Shown here: positions 46,297 to 58,075 of the stretch, piece after piece
How the letters are laid out: each line of letters opens with the position of its first letter
Numbering within the stretch: position 1 is the stretch's first letter
From: Kaistia geumhonensis
GTDB lineage: Bacteria > Pseudomonadota > Alphaproteobacteria > Rhizobiales > Kaistiaceae
DNA length: 64,000 nt
Assembly (NCBI RefSeq): GCF_030815145.1
Contig: NZ_JAUSWJ010000001.1
Coordinates: forward strand, 930,001 to 994,000
Direction of reading: 5' to 3'
The notes under the pieces: generated by a model
The model's database searches: none
The model's input: the letters and a program-made list of their open reading frames with translations, nothing else
Told to the model about the DNA's origin: nothing
Translations under genes and position numbers: made by a program

Positions 46297-48732
46297 TCAG
46301 TGAGCCGTCAACGCGTGGGTCGCATCCTCGTCGGCGGCGACCGGTCCGGCCTTCTCCTTCTCCTTCGCCTCGTCCCAGACGATGGGCTCGGGCTTGCGCA
46401 CAAGCGCGTGACCGAGAACGTCGTCCATGCGCGAGACGGGGATGATCTCGAGGCCGTTCTTCACGTTGTCCGGAATCTCCGCGAGGTCCTTCACATTGTC
46501 TTCGGGGATCATCACGGTCTTGATCCCGGCGCGCAGCGCCGCGAGCAGCTTCTCCTTCAATCCGCCGATCGGCAGCACACGGCCGCGAAGCGTGATCTCG
46601 CCGGTCATGGCGACGTCCTTGCGAACCGGAATTCCGGTCAGCGTGGAGACGATCGCCGTCACCATGGCGATACCCGCCGACGGCCCGTCCTTCGGAGTCG
46701 CCCCTTCAGGAACGTGCACGTGGATATCGCGCCGGTCGAAGAGCGGCGGCTCGATGCCGAAATCGACGGCCCGGCTGCGGACATAGGAGGCCGCGGCGGA
46801 AATCGATTCCTTCATCACGTCGCGCAGGTTGCCGGTGACGGTCATGCGGCCCTTGCCGGGCATCATGACACCCTCGATCGTGAGGATCTCGCCGCCGACC
46901 TCGGTCCAGGCGAGACCGGTGACGACGCCAACCTGATCCTCGAGCTCCGCCTCGCCATAGCGATAGCGCGGCGCGCCGAGATACTCCTCGACAACCGTTT
47001 CGTCGACCTTGATCGACGTCTTCTTCTCGAGCAGCAGCGCCTTGACGGCCTTGCGGGCCAGCGTCGCGATCTCTCGCTCCAGGCTGCGGACGCCCGCCTC
47101 CCGCGTATAGCGGCGGATGACGAACCTCAGCGCCTCGTCGGAGACCTCGAACTCACTGGCCGAGAGGCCGTGATTCTTGGTCACCTTCGGCAGGAGATGC
47201 TTGTGCGCGATCTCGAGCTTCTCGTCCTCGGTGTAGCCGGCTATACGGATGATCTCCATGCGGTCCATCAGCGGGCCGGGGATGTTCAGCGTGTTCGCCG
47301 TGGTCACGAACATCACGTTCGACAGGTCGTAATCGACCTCGAGGTAATGATCGTTGAAGGACGCGTTCTGCTCCGGATCCAGCACCTCCAGCAGGGCCGA
47401 CGACGGATCGCCGCGGAAGTCCTGGCCCATCTTGTCGATCTCGTCGAGCAGGAAGAGCGGGTTGGACTTCTTGGCCTTCTTCATCGACTGGATGACCTTG
47501 CCGGGCATCGAGCCGATATAGGTCCGCCGATGACCGCGGATCTCGGCCTCGTCGCGGACGCCGCCGAGCGACATGCGGACATATTCACGGCCGGTCGCCT
47601 TGGCGATCGAGCGCGCGAGCGAGGTCTTGCCAACGCCGGGCGGGCCGACGAGGCAGAGGATCGGCCCCTTCAGCGTGTTGGCGCGGCTCTGGACGGCCAG
47701 ATACTCGACGATGCGGTCCTTGACCTTCTCGAGGCCATAGTGATCCGCGTCCAGCACCTCCTGGGCGTAGACCAGGTCGTTCTTGACCTTGGTGCGCTTG
47801 CCCCACGGGATGCCGAGCAGCCAGTCGAGATAGTTGCGCACGACAGTCGCCTCGGCGGACATCGGCGACATCTGGCGCAGCTTCTTCAGCTCGCCCTGAG
47901 CCTTCTCGCGAGCTTCCTTCGAGAGCTTGGTCTTGTTGATCCGCTCCTCAAGCTCGGCCAGCTCGTCCTTGCCATCCTCCTGGTCGCCCAGCTCCTTCTG
48001 GATGGCCTTCATCTGCTCGTTCAGGTAGTACTCGCGCTGCGTCTTCTCCATCTGCCGCTTGACGCGGGAGCGGATGCGCTTCTCCACCTGAAGGACCGAG
48101 ATCTCGCTCTCCATGAGCCCGAGCACGCGCTCCAGCCGTTCCGCGACGGTGCGGAGCGCCAGGATCTGCTGCTTCTCGGGGATCTTGATCGCGAGATGCG
48201 AGGCAACGGTATCGGCGAGCTTCGAATAGTCGTCGATCTGCGTCACCGCGCCGACGACCTCGGGCGAGACCTTCTTGTTGAGCTTCACATAGTTCTCGAA
48301 CTCCGAGACGACCGAGCGCGCCATGGCCTCGACCTCGACCTTGTCGCCGTCGGCGTCGGGCAACGGATGGGCGTAGGCCTCGTAGTAGGGCTCGTTCTCG
48401 GTGTAGCTCTCGATCTCGGCGCGGGCGATTCCCTCGACCAGCACCTTGACGGTGCCGTCGGGCAGCTTCAGAAGCTGCAGGACGCTGGCCAGCGTGCCGA
48501 TCGGATAGATCGAATCGGGCGCCGGATCGTCGTCGCCGGCATTCTTCTGGGTCGCCAGCAGGATCTGCTTGTCGGCCCGCATCACCTCCTCCAGCGCACG
48601 TATCGACTTCTCGCGGCCGACGAAGAGCGGCACGATCATGTGCGGGAAGACGACGATGTCACGCAGGGGAAGCACGGGATAGAGTTCGTCGCCGGAAGAG
48701 AGGCCGATCGAACGCTTCTTGTCGGATGTCAT
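46297..48732 (-). CDS. lon: ATP-dependent protease La (Lon)
   Basis: An 811-residue protease degrading misfolded and regulatory proteins. The N-terminal LAN domain begins [26 protein letters not shown]. The AAA+ module has Walker [10 protein letters not shown] and the LLDEIDKMG Walker B region. The protease domain has the catalytic Ser in KDGPSAGIA and Lys in [13 protein letters not shown] 48732 follows AAAGGAACGAGA. It is in the same direction as clpX, clpP and tig but is separated from clpX by an oppositely oriented hydrolase gene. Confidence 0.98.
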   Translation of the reverse strand: MTSDKKRSIGLSSGDELYPVLPLRDIVVFPHMIVPLFVGREKSIRALEEVMRADKQILLATQKNAGDDDPAPDSIYPIGTLASVLQLLKLPDGTVKVLVEGIARAEIESYTENEPYYEAYAHPLPDADGDKVEVEAMARSVVSEFENYVKLNKKVSPEVVGAVTQIDDYSKLADTVASHLAIKIPEKQQILALRTVAERLERVLGLMESEISVLQVEKRIRSRVKRQMEKTQREYYLNEQMKAIQKELGDQEDGKDELAELEERINKTKLSKEAREKAQGELKKLRQMSPMSAEATVVRNYLDWLLGIPWGKRTKVKNDLVYAQEVLDADHYGLEKVKDRIVEYLAVQSRANTLKGPILCLVGPPGVGKTSLARSIAKATGREYVRMSLGGVRDEAEIRGHRRTYIGSMPGKVIQSMKKAKKSNPLFLLDEIDKMGQDFRGDPSSALLEVLDPEQNASFNDHYLEVDYDLSNVMFVTTANTLNIPGPLMDRMEIIRIAGYTEDEKLEIAHKHLLPKVTKNHGLSASEFEVSDEALRFVIRRYTREAGVRSLEREIATLARKAVKALLLEKKTSIKVDETVVEEYLGAPRYRYGEAELEDQVGVVTGLAWTEVGGEILTIEGVMMPGKGRMTVTGNLRDVMKESISAAASYVRSRAVDFGIEPPLFDRRDIHVHVPEGATPKDGPSAGIAMVTAIVSTLTGIPVRKDVAMTGEITLRGRVLPIGGLKEKLLAALRAGIKTVMIPEDNVKDLAEIPDNVKNGLEIIPVSRMDDVLGHALVRKPEPIVWDEAKEKEKAGPVAADEDATHALTAH

Positions 48733-48857
48733 TCTCGTTCCTTTCGCGCCTCGCGGCCCCCGATGGGCACCGTCCGGCTCATGGGCGTCTTCGGGGGTGG
48801 CTTGGGAGGACCTCCCCGTTCGCCCGTCAGGCACTGCGTCGTTCGACGCGTCGCACC

Positions 48858-48888
48858 ATTAGGTGGCGTTGGGATGGGGGGGTGTCAA
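48858..48888 (-). promoter_or_regulatory. Candidate lon promoter
   Basis: On the minus strand TTGACA (48883-48888, within CTTGACA) is followed after 19 bases by CCTAAT (48858-48863). The CTTGAC start also fits rhizobial RpoH-type -35 elements, but the -10 is a poor match. Spacing is long, so this is tentative. Confidence 0.3.
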
Positions 48889-49020
48889 GCGCCACCACTG
48901 CCCGTCGCCCGCCGCCCGCGGGCCTCTGGAAACGCCCTGCTGCCCCTGCGCAACCCGTTCGACGCCGGGCGATGCTATCCTGCCGCCGACAGCCCTCCCC
49001 GGGGCCTGCCAGAGGAGACC

Positions 49021-50121
49021 ATGACAATGTCCAGCCGCTTCCGCCCCCTCGTCACGGCACTCGCCGCTGCCGCGCTGCTTTCGTCCTCGCTCGCGCCGGC
49101 CCTCGCCTGCACGCGCGCCGTCTATATCGGCTCCGACGACATGGTGATCACCGGCCGGACCATGGACTGGCTGGAAGATATGCACACGCGGCTCTGGGCC
49201 TTTCCGCGCGGCATCAAGCGGGACGGCGCCGCCGGACCGAACGCACCGGTCTGGACCGCGAAATATGGCAGCGTCGTCGCCTCGGGCTACGATCTCGGCA
49301 CGGCCGACGGCATGAACGAAGCGGGCCTGGTCGCAAACCTGCTTTATCTCGCCGAGAGCGATTACGGCACCACCATGGGCAAGCCGCCGCTGTCGATGTC
49401 GCTCTGGGCGCAATATGTGCTCGACAACTTCGCCAGCGTCGCCGAGGCGGTGGCGGTCCTCGAGAAGGAGCCGTTCCGGGTCCAGACCGCCGAACTGCCG
49501 AACGGCAAAGCGGCGCAACTGCATTTGTCGATTTCGGACGCGACGGGCGATTCCGCCATCTTCCAGTACATCGGCGGCAGGCTGGTTATCTATCACGGCA
49601 AGGAATACCGCGTGATGACCAACTCGCCGACCTATGACCAGCAGCTGGCGCTCAACGCCTACTGGAAGGAGATCGGCGGTCTCACCTTCCTGCCGGGCAC
49701 CAACCGCGCCGCCGACCGTTTCGCGCGCGCTTCGTTCCTCATCCAGGCGATCCCGACCGAGGTGGCGCCCAGCTATATCGGCGCGGTCCCCGACAAAAGT
49801 TTTGCCAACCAGGCGGTGGCGAGCGTCATGGGCGTCATGAGGTCGGTTTCGGTGCCGCTCGGCATCACCACACCCGGCCAGCCGAACATCTCGTCGACGA
49901 TCTGGCGCACCGTCGCAGAGCAGAAGGACCGCGTCTATTTCTTCGATTCGTCGACGAGCCCGAACACCTTCTGGGTGCCGCTCGCAGATCTGGACCTGAA
50001 GGAAGGCGCTCCCGTGAAGATGCTCGACATCACCGGCGGCCGCGTGTTCTCGGGGAACGCCGCCGACAAGTTCGTCGATACCAAGCCCTTCACCTTCATG
50101 CCGGTGGTGCCGAAAGAGTAG
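49021..50121 (+). CDS. Exported choloylglycine-hydrolase family (linear amide C-N hydrolase) enzyme
   Basis: A 366-residue Ntn-hydrolase of the bile salt hydrolase / penicillin V acylase family. The signal peptide ends ...APALA, directly before Cys30, which would become the N-terminal nucleophile of the mature periplasmic enzyme (CTRAVYIGSDDMVITGRTMDW). The conserved DGMNEAGL loop and the TNSPTYDQQLALNAY segment (Asn and following residues of the active site) support the family. It cleaves amide bonds; the substrate may be N-acyl homoserine lactones, penicillin V or bile-salt-like amides, which cannot be decided here. AGAGGAGACC precedes the ATG. It lies between lon and clpX, opposite in strand. 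Confidence 0.87.
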   Translation: MTMSSRFRPLVTALAAAALLSSSLAPALACTRAVYIGSDDMVITGRTMDWLEDMHTRLWAFPRGIKRDGAAGPNAPVWTAKYGSVVASGYDLGTADGMNEAGLVANLLYLAESDYGTTMGKPPLSMSLWAQYVLDNFASVAEAVAVLEKEPFRVQTAELPNGKAAQLHLSISDATGDSAIFQYIGGRLVIYHGKEYRVMTNSPTYDQQLALNAYWKEIGGLTFLPGTNRAADRFARASFLIQAIPTEVAPSYIGAVPDKSFANQAVASVMGVMRSVSVPLGITTPGQPNISSTIWRTVAEQKDRVYFFDSSTSPNTFWVPLADLDLKEGAPVKMLDITGGRVFSGNAADKFVDTKPFTFMPVVPKE

Positions 50122-50231
50122 CCCGCGGAGAGGCGCGACCGCATCGTGCCGGTTGCCTCTGTCCGGGCGCCGCGCCCCTCCGACCCACGGTGATGCAGGG
50201 AGCCGAGGCGTTCGGCGCCTCCAGGAAAGAG

Positions 50232-50264
50232 AAAGGCCCGGTGGATCGCTCCACCGGGCCTTTT
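50232..50264. terminator. Bidirectional terminator between the hydrolase and clpX
   Basis: A 14-bp perfect stem (AAAGGCCCGGTGGA at 50232-50245 with 50250-50263) and a TCGC loop. Both flanks give T runs on their own strand, so it can stop transcription from both converging genes. Confidence 0.88.
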
Positions 50265-50288
50265 CAATGTCTGCGATCCGCTGCGCCG

Positions 50289-51554
<1,266 letters not shown>

Positions 51555-51812
51555 CCGTATACCTCGCTGTCGTCCGGTCCGGGGAAAGCGGAACGACTCT
51601 TCTGATGTCGGCCGGTGCAATCCTGCCGGCCCGCCGCGGTCGAAACTCGACCCTCTAGCGCCCCTAGCCGACGGACGCAATCGGCTGATTGCGATCCAAA
51701 CATGCTAGTCGGGACTTGATCAAGACATACTTAATGCCGCCGTCGGCCAATGCGAGACCCGGAGGTCCCGCCATTCCGCCGACGGCCGGCTTCGGATTTT
51801 CCGGCAGCCGGA

Positions 51813-52448
51813 TCAATCCTTCTTGAGCTGGTCCAACGCCTCGCGGCTGGTCAGCACCTGGTCGATGAGGCCGAACTCCACCGCCGACTCGGCGACGAGG
51901 AAATTGTCGCGCTCGAGTGCGTTCTCGATCGTCTGGTAGTCGCGACCGGTGTGGTGGACATAGATCTCGTTAAGGCGCCGCTTGAGGCTTTCTACCTCGC
52001 GGGCATGGATCAGGATGTCGGTCACCTGGCCCTGATAGCCGCCGGACGGCTGATGCACCATGATGCGGGCGTTCGGAAGCGCGAAGCGCATGCCCTTCTC
52101 GCCGGCGGTCAGCAGGAGCGAGCCCATCGAGGCCGCCTGGCCGATGCAGAGCGTCGACACCGCAGGCTTGATGAACTGCATCGTGTCGTAGATCGCCAGA
52201 CCCGACGTCACCACGCCGCCCGGCGAGTTGATGTACATCGCAATCTCTTTCTTCGGGTTCTCGGCCTCGAGGAAGAGAAGCTGCGCGGTGATCAGGGTCG
52301 ACATATAATCCTCGACCGGGCCGGTGACGAAAATCACCCGCTCCTTGAGCAGTCGGGAATAGATGTCGTAGGCGCGCTCGCCGCGGTTCGTCTGCTCGAC
52401 GACCATCGGCACGAGCGTGTTCATATAGAGGTCGATCGGGTCTCTCAT
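51813..52448 (-). CDS. clpP: ClpP proteolytic subunit
   Basis: A 211-residue serine protease subunit that forms a tetradecamer with ClpX or ClpA. The catalytic Ser lies in [12 protein letters not shown], the His in [10 protein letters not shown] and the Asp in the following helical region ([16 protein letters not shown]). A short propeptide precedes the core ([29 protein letters not shown]). It lies between tig and clpX, the standard order. Confidence 0.97.
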   Translation of the reverse strand: MRDPIDLYMNTLVPMVVEQTNRGERAYDIYSRLLKERVIFVTGPVEDYMSTLITAQLLFLEAENPKKEIAMYINSPGGVVTSGLAIYDTMQFIKPAVSTLCIGQAASMGSLLLTAGEKGMRFALPNARIMVHQPSGGYQGQVTDILIHAREVESLKRRLNEIYVHHTGRDYQTIENALERDNFLVAESAVEFGLIDQVLTSREALDQLKKD

Positions 52449-52541
52449 GATTGTCCTTCGGCGTCTCGATTTGCCACAGGGTTGAGGGGGCCCCGGTCGA
52501 CCTCAATCGGATGGACCGATTCCCGGGGCGCTGAAGCCCAT

Positions 52542-52570
52542 ACATATGGCAGCTTCCCCGGCTTCGGAAG
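52542..52570 (-). promoter_or_regulatory. Candidate heat-shock-like clpP promoter
   Basis: On the minus strand CTTCCG (52565-52570) with a 16- to 17-base spacer to CATATGT (52542-52548). The -10 part fits rhizobial RpoH promoters (CYTATNT) at six of seven positions; the -35 fits only in CTT. Tentative. Confidence 0.25.
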
Positions 52571-52597
52571 GGGCGCGGCCAGACGCAAGAAACGACG

Positions 52598-52621
52598 GCG
52601 CCGCGGCGAGGGCCGCGGCGC
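52598..52621 (-). terminator. Hairpin after tig
   Basis: GCGCCGCGGC (52598-52607) pairs perfectly with GCCGCGGCGC (52612-52621); read on the minus strand it is followed by CGTCGTTTCTTG. It lies about 40 bases after the tig stop and before clpP, so may partly terminate tig. Confidence 0.55.
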
Positions 52622-52659
52622 GTTCTCATGCCCCGAATGGGGAGGAGGACTGGAGGCGA

Positions 52660-54015
52660 TCAGGCAGACGCCTGGCCCTCTTCCTCGTCCTTGAGCAGCT
52701 CTTCGCGGGAGACGGTGCGGTCCGTGATGTCGGCGAGGCCGAGAACGTGATCTACCACCTTCTCCTCGAAGATCGGGGCGCGCAGCGACGCGAGCGCCTC
52801 GGGGTTCGAGCGGTAGAACTCGTAGACTTCCTTCTCCTGGCCCGGGAACTGGCGGATGCGGTCGACCAGCGCCCGCTGCAACTCCTCGTCGGTGACCTGG
52901 ATCTTGGCGCCCTCGCCGATCTCGGAGAGGACGAGGCCGAGGCGCACGCGGCGCTCGGCGATCTTGCGGTAGTCGGCCTTGGCCGCTTCCTCGGTCGTAT
53001 TCTCGTCCTCGAAGGTGCGGCCCGAGCGCTGCAGATCCTGCGTCACCTGGTTCCAGACATTCTCGAACTCCTGCTCGACCATGGTCGGCGGCAGTTCGAA
53101 GGAATGCAGTTCGTCGAGCTTGTCGAGCAGTTGGCGCTTGATCTTGGTCCGCGTCGCGGAGCCGAGCTGGCCCTGCATCTGCTCGCGCATCGTCTCGCGC
53201 AGCTTCTCGAGCGACTCGAGGCCGAACTTCTTGGCCCACTCGTCGTCAACGGTCGCGGCCACCGGGGCAGCGACGTCCTTGACGGTGACGTCGAAGGTCG
53301 CGGCCTTGCCGGCGAGATGCTTGGCGCCGTAGTTCTCGGGGAAGGTCACGTTGAGGACGCGCTCCTCGCCGACCTTGGCGCCGATAAGCTGATCCTCGAA
53401 GCCGGGGATGAAGCGGCCCGAGCCGATCGTGACCTGGCCGTTCTCGTCGGCACCGCCCTCGAAGGGCTCGCCGTCGATCTTTCCGACATAGGAAATGGTG
53501 ACGCGGTCGCCATTCTCGGCGGCGCCGTCCTTGGTCGCGAAATCGGCCGAGTCACGGGCGAGCTTCGCCACTTCCGCGTCGACTTCCTCGTCGGTGACCT
53601 CGGCGATCGGACGATCGATCTTGATGCCCGCGAAGTCGCCAAGCTCGAAGCTCGGCAGGACCTCGTAGGTCATCGTGTAGGAAAGGTCCTTCTTGCCGTC
53701 GAGCACCTCGCCGGCCTCTGCCTCGTCCTCGGGCAGCGCGAAGCTCGGCTGCATGGCGGCGCGCTCGCCGCGCTCCTCGAGAGTCTTGCGGGCGGTCTCG
53801 TTCAGGATGTTCTGGACGATCTCGGCCATCGCCGACTTGCCGTAGAGGCGACGCAGATGCGCGGTCGGCACCTTGCCGGGGCGGAAGCCGTTCAGGCGGA
53901 CCTGACCCTTCAGCTCTTCGAGGCGCGCCGAGAGGCGGCTGTCGAGATCCGCCGCGGGGACCACGATCTTGAGCTCACGTTTCAGGCCCTCGGAGAGGGT
54001 CTCGGTCACCTGCAT
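52660..54015 (-). CDS. tig: Trigger factor
   Basis: A 451-residue ribosome-bound chaperone and prolyl isomerase. The N-terminal ribosome-binding domain has [17 protein letters not shown], containing the ribosome signature. The FKBP-type domain follows ([18 protein letters not shown]), and the helical C-terminal substrate-binding region ends acidic. Length is slightly above E. coli (432). tRNA-Leu lies 75 bases upstream on the same strand. Confidence 0.97.
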   Translation of the reverse strand: MQVTETLSEGLKRELKIVVPAADLDSRLSARLEELKGQVRLNGFRPGKVPTAHLRRLYGKSAMAEIVQNILNETARKTLEERGERAAMQPSFALPEDEAEAGEVLDGKKDLSYTMTYEVLPSFELGDFAGIKIDRPIAEVTDEEVDAEVAKLARDSADFATKDGAAENGDRVTISYVGKIDGEPFEGGADENGQVTIGSGRFIPGFEDQLIGAKVGEERVLNVTFPENYGAKHLAGKAATFDVTVKDVAAPVAATVDDEWAKKFGLESLEKLRETMREQMQGQLGSATRTKIKRQLLDKLDELHSFELPPTMVEQEFENVWNQVTQDLQRSGRTFEDENTTEEAAKADYRKIAERRVRLGLVLSEIGEGAKIQVTDEELQRALVDRIRQFPGQEKEVYEFYRSNPEALASLRAPIFEEKVVDHVLGLADITDRTVSREELLKDEEEGQASA

Positions 54016-54090
54016 GTTCAGCGCTTTCCGTCTCGTGCGTTCTTAAGGTTGGCGTCTCGCCGGGATCGTCTTTTGCTCTTCAGCGGCGCC

Positions 54091-54175
54091 TGGTGCGGGC
54101 GGAGGGACTTGAACCCCCACGGCGCGAGCCACTGGAACCTAAATCCAGCGTGTCTACCAATTCCACCACGCCCGC
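54091..54175 (-). tRNA. tRNA-Leu (TAG anticodon)
   Basis: An 85-base cloverleaf with the long variable arm typical of leucine tRNAs. Acceptor GCGGGCG pairs with CGCCCGC; an A discriminator and encoded CCA follow. Anticodon stem CTGGA/TCCAG with loop TTTAGGT gives anticodon TAG. Confidence 0.97.
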
Positions 54176-54249
54176 GGCAGCCGTATGGTTCCGGACCCCT
54201 CAAGGCCCATAACTAAGGCGCCGGCTCTATAGCATCAGCCCGGTCCGGG

Positions 54250-55722
54250 TCAATCGAAAAGCCGCTGGAAGACGCGGGGCAGCGCCTCGGGCAGGTCCTC
54301 GGCGATGAGGCCGCGGCCGAGGACAGAGCCCGCCTCGCCATGGAGATAGGCGCCGGCGCTCGCCGCCTCGAAGGCCGGCATCTTCTGGCAAAGGAGCCCG
54401 CCGATCATGCCGGAAAGGACGTCGCCCGATCCGGCGGTGGCGAGGAAGGGCGGCGCATTGTCGGCGATCGAGGCGCGGCCGTCGGGGCTCGCGACCACCG
54501 TATCCGGCCCCTTGAGCAGCACGGTCGCGCCTGAACGCCGTGCCGCCTCGCGCGCCCGCTGAAGCTTGCCGGCTTCGCCGGCGAGGTCGGGGAAGAGGCG
54601 GGCGAATTCTCCGTCGTGCGGCGTCATCACGACCGGCGCGGCGCGCCCGGCGATCAAGGCAAAGAGCGCTTGCGGCGCCTCGCGGAAGGCCGAGATGCCG
54701 TCTGCGTCGAGCACGACAGCAGCTCCGGAACCGAGCGCCGCCTCGACGAGCGCCCGCGTACCCTGCCCACCGCCGAGGCCCGGCCCCAGCACGACGCCGT
54801 CGAGCCGTTTGTCGGTGAGAATCTCGGCGAGCCCCGCCGCGCCTTCCATGGGCCGCAGCATGATCGCGGTCAGATGGGCCGCGTTCTCTGGCAGGGCATC
54901 CGGCGGCGAGGCGATCGTGGCGAGGCCGGCGCCGATCCTCAGCCCGGCGCGGGCGGCCATGCGGGCGGCGCCACTATGCCAGGCCGGACCCGAGACCACC
55001 ACGAGATGGCCCTTGTCATATTTGTGGCCGTCGATCCGCGGAACGGGAAAAGCGGAGTCCCAGAGTTCCTTGCGGTTGCGGAAGGCGCTGGGCGCGATCG
55101 CCTGCAGGACCGTATCGCGAATGCCGATATCGGCGATCGAAAGGCGTCCGCAGAGCACGCGGCCTGGCAGGAGCACGTGACCCGGCTTGGCGCGGAAGAA
55201 GGTTACCGTCTCGTCCGCGCGCACCGCCTCCCCCATCACGGCGCCTGTGGCGCCGTTGACGCCGCTCGGCAGGTCGACGGCGACGATCCGTGCTCCGGCG
55301 GCGTTGATAGCCCGCACGGTATCGGCGGCGGCGCCTTCGAGCGGACGCGCGAGGCCGGCCCCGAACAGCGCATCGACCACGACATCGGCCGCTGCGAGAT
55401 CGAGCGCAGCCGCCGGCAGCACCTCGCCCTTCCAGTCCGCCGCGGCGCTCGCGGCGTCGCCCTTAAGCGCCGACCGTTCGCCGAGAAGGCCGAGCGTGAC
55501 CCGATAGCCGCGCTCGGACAGAAGCCGCGCCGCCACGAAGCCGTCGCCGCCATTGTTGCCGGGCCCGCAGAGAATGGCGATGCGGCTTCCGAGAGGGCTG
55601 CGCGAAACGATATCGGCCACGGCGCGGCCGGCCGCCTTCATCAGCGTGTATCCGGGTGTTCCCGATCGGATCGTCGCGGCATCGGCGGCGGAAATTTCAG
55701 CGGGCGTGAGCAGTTCGATCAT
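54250..55722 (-). CDS. nnr: Bifunctional NAD(P)HX epimerase / ADP-dependent NAD(P)HX dehydratase
   Basis: A 490-residue repair enzyme for hydrated NADH and NADPH. The N-terminal epimerase (YjeF-N) part has CGPGNNGGDGFVAARLL and VDLPSGVNGATG. The C-terminal ribokinase-like dehydratase part has MTPHDGEFARLFPD and ATAGSGDVLSGMIGGLL. Both domains look intact. It is divergent from glnB, sharing a 284-base gap that holds the sigma-54 promoter. Confidence 0.94.
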   Translation of the reverse strand: MIELLTPAEISAADAATIRSGTPGYTLMKAAGRAVADIVSRSPLGSRIAILCGPGNNGGDGFVAARLLSERGYRVTLGLLGERSALKGDAASAAADWKGEVLPAAALDLAAADVVVDALFGAGLARPLEGAAADTVRAINAAGARIVAVDLPSGVNGATGAVMGEAVRADETVTFFRAKPGHVLLPGRVLCGRLSIADIGIRDTVLQAIAPSAFRNRKELWDSAFPVPRIDGHKYDKGHLVVVSGPAWHSGAARMAARAGLRIGAGLATIASPPDALPENAAHLTAIMLRPMEGAAGLAEILTDKRLDGVVLGPGLGGGQGTRALVEAALGSGAAVVLDADGISAFREAPQALFALIAGRAAPVVMTPHDGEFARLFPDLAGEAGKLQRAREAARRSGATVLLKGPDTVVASPDGRASIADNAPPFLATAGSGDVLSGMIGGLLCQKMPAFEAASAGAYLHGEAGSVLGRGLIAEDLPEALPRVFQRLFD

Positions 55723-55838
55723 GTCGAGGTCCCGGAGAAGCTGCGCGCGGGCGCAGAGATCCTCCTTCTTAACCCCATGGCGGCCTCACCCTAAGGAAAA
55801 GGGGTGTTCTGCACACAGTTTGCTCATTTGCCTATTGA

Positions 55839-56345
<507 letters not shown>

Positions 56346-56392
56346 ACGGCTCGTTCGGTCGAGGCCCTAGCCAGCGGCGACAGCCCTGATAA

Positions 56393-56463
56393 TCTCACAT
56401 ACCGTTTCCGGTGGGCTGCCGGCAGCGGCCCGTTGGGCTGCGCCGGCACCCTTCAGTGTGAGA
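56393..56463 (+). other. Inverted repeat bracketing the glnB-glnA leader
   Basis: TCTCACA (56393-56399) can pair with TGTGAGA (56457-56463), whose last bases run into the AGAGAGGA ribosome binding site of glnA. Between them is a GCTGCCGGCAGC hairpin. Whether this structure affects glnA translation is unknown. Confidence 0.3.
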
Positions 56464-56476
56464 GAGGACCCTCGCC

Positions 56477-57886
56477 ATGACGACCGCCAAAGACATCCTG
56501 AAGCTGATCAAGGATCAGGATGTGAAATATGTGGACTTCCGCTTCACTGACCCGCGCGGCAAGTGGCAGCACGTCACGTTCGACATCGATCTCATCGACG
56601 AGGAGATCTTCGCGGAAGGTACCGCCTTCGACGGCTCGTCGATCGCCGGCTGGAAGGCGATCAACGAATCCGACATGACGCTGGTGCCGGATCCGGACAC
56701 CGCCTTCATCGACCCCTTCTTCGCCCAGACGACGCTCGTCATCGTCGGCGACATCATCGATCCGATCTCGGGCGAGAGCTACAACCGCGACCCGCGCTCG
56801 ATCGCCAAGAAGGCCGAGGCCTATCTGAAGCAGACCGGCATCGGCGACACGGTCTATTTCGGCCCCGAGGCCGAGTTCTTCATCTTCTCCGACGTCAAGT
56901 ACAAGGTCGACCCGTACAACACGGGCTTCAAGCTCGACGACCAGGAACTGCCGATCAATTCCGACACGGACTATGAGGGTGGCAATCTCGGCCATCACGT
57001 GAAGAAGAAGGGCGGCTACTTCCCCGTTCCGCCGATCGACAGCTATCAGGACCTGCGCGGCGAGATGCTGGCGCAGATGAAGGCGATGGGCGTCTCGGTC
57101 GAGAAGCACCACCACGAGGTCGCCTCCGCGCAGCATGAGCTCGGCATCAAGTTCGCGCCGCTGACGCGCGTCGCCGACCATCTGCAGATCTACAAGTACG
57201 CGATCCACCAGGTCGCGCAGGCCTATGGCAAGACCGCGACCTTCATGCCGAAGCCTGTGTTCGGCGACAACGGCTCGGGCATGCATGTGCACCAGTCGAT
57301 CTGGAAGGACGGCAAGCCGGTGTTCGCCGGCAACCAGTATGCCGACCTCTCGGAGACCTGCCTCTACTATATCGGCGGCATCCTGAAGCACGCCAAGGCG
57401 CTCAACGCCTTCACCAACCCGTCGACCAACTCCTACAAGCGCCTCGTGCCGGGCTATGAGGCGCCGGTGCTGCTCGCCTATTCGGCGCGCAACCGTTCAG
57501 CCTCCGTGCGCATCCCCTACACGACCTCGCCCAAGGCCAAGCGCCTCGAGGTCCGCTTCCCCGATCCGACGGCCAATCCCTATCTCGCCTTCTCGGCGCT
57601 GCTGATGGCCGGTCTCGACGGCATCAAGAACAAGATCCATCCCGGCGAGGCGATGGACAAGAACCTCTACGACCTGCCGCCGAAGGAGCTGAAGAAGATC
57701 CCGACGGTGTGTGGTTCGCTGCGCGAGGCGCTCGAGAGCCTCAGGAAGGATCACGCCTTCCTGCTCGCCGGCGACGTGTTCACCCGCGACTTCATCGAGA
57801 GCTATATCGAGCTGAAGTGGGAAGAGCTGATGGCCTATGAGATGACGCCGCATCCGATCGAGTTCGAGATGTATTTCTCGGTCTGA
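56477..57886 (+). CDS. glnA: Glutamine synthetase type I
   Basis: A 469-residue dodecameric enzyme that makes glutamine from glutamate, ammonia and ATP. Visible are the N-terminal [13 protein letters not shown] loop, the metal and substrate segments [11 protein letters not shown] and [15 protein letters not shown], the ATP segment [11 protein letters not shown] and the adenylylation tyrosine region [10 protein letters not shown], so activity should be controlled by adenylylation. AGAGAGGACC precedes the ATG. A strong terminator follows. Confidence 0.98.
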   Translation: MTTAKDILKLIKDQDVKYVDFRFTDPRGKWQHVTFDIDLIDEEIFAEGTAFDGSSIAGWKAINESDMTLVPDPDTAFIDPFFAQTTLVIVGDIIDPISGESYNRDPRSIAKKAEAYLKQTGIGDTVYFGPEAEFFIFSDVKYKVDPYNTGFKLDDQELPINSDTDYEGGNLGHHVKKKGGYFPVPPIDSYQDLRGEMLAQMKAMGVSVEKHHHEVASAQHELGIKFAPLTRVADHLQIYKYAIHQVAQAYGKTATFMPKPVFGDNGSGMHVHQSIWKDGKPVFAGNQYADLSETCLYYIGGILKHAKALNAFTNPSTNSYKRLVPGYEAPVLLAYSARNRSASVRIPYTTSPKAKRLEVRFPDPTANPYLAFSALLMAGLDGIKNKIHPGEAMDKNLYDLPPKELKKIPTVCGSLREALESLRKDHAFLLAGDVFTRDFIESYIELKWEELMAYEMTPHPIEFEMYFSV

Positions 57887-57954
57887 TCGGAAGGCCTGCG
57901 AAAAGGCGGGATTCGGCGGACGGCCGCCGATTCCCGCTGATGGCGATCCTCTTT

Positions 57955-58001
57955 GGGCCCGGATACCGGCTGCTTCGGCTCGGTATCCGGGCCCTTTTTT
58001 T
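57955..58001 (+). terminator. Rho-independent terminator after glnA
   Basis: A 14-bp perfect stem (GGGCCCGGATACCG at 57955-57968 with 57981-57994), a 12-base loop and seven T. It closes the glnB-glnA operon. Confidence 0.93.
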
Positions 58002-58075
58002 CAGGTGGACCGGGAAGGTCGATCTACCGCTGGACAGGGCAGATTTCGGCTGGCTCCGCTCACGTCTGCGAAGCG

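Noticed and set aside
46165-49020. Plus-strand frame antisense to lon, continuous with the choloylglycine-hydrolase gene
   Set aside because: The part before 49021 mirrors lon; the real gene starts at the ATG after AGAGGAGACC with a proper signal peptide and Cys30.
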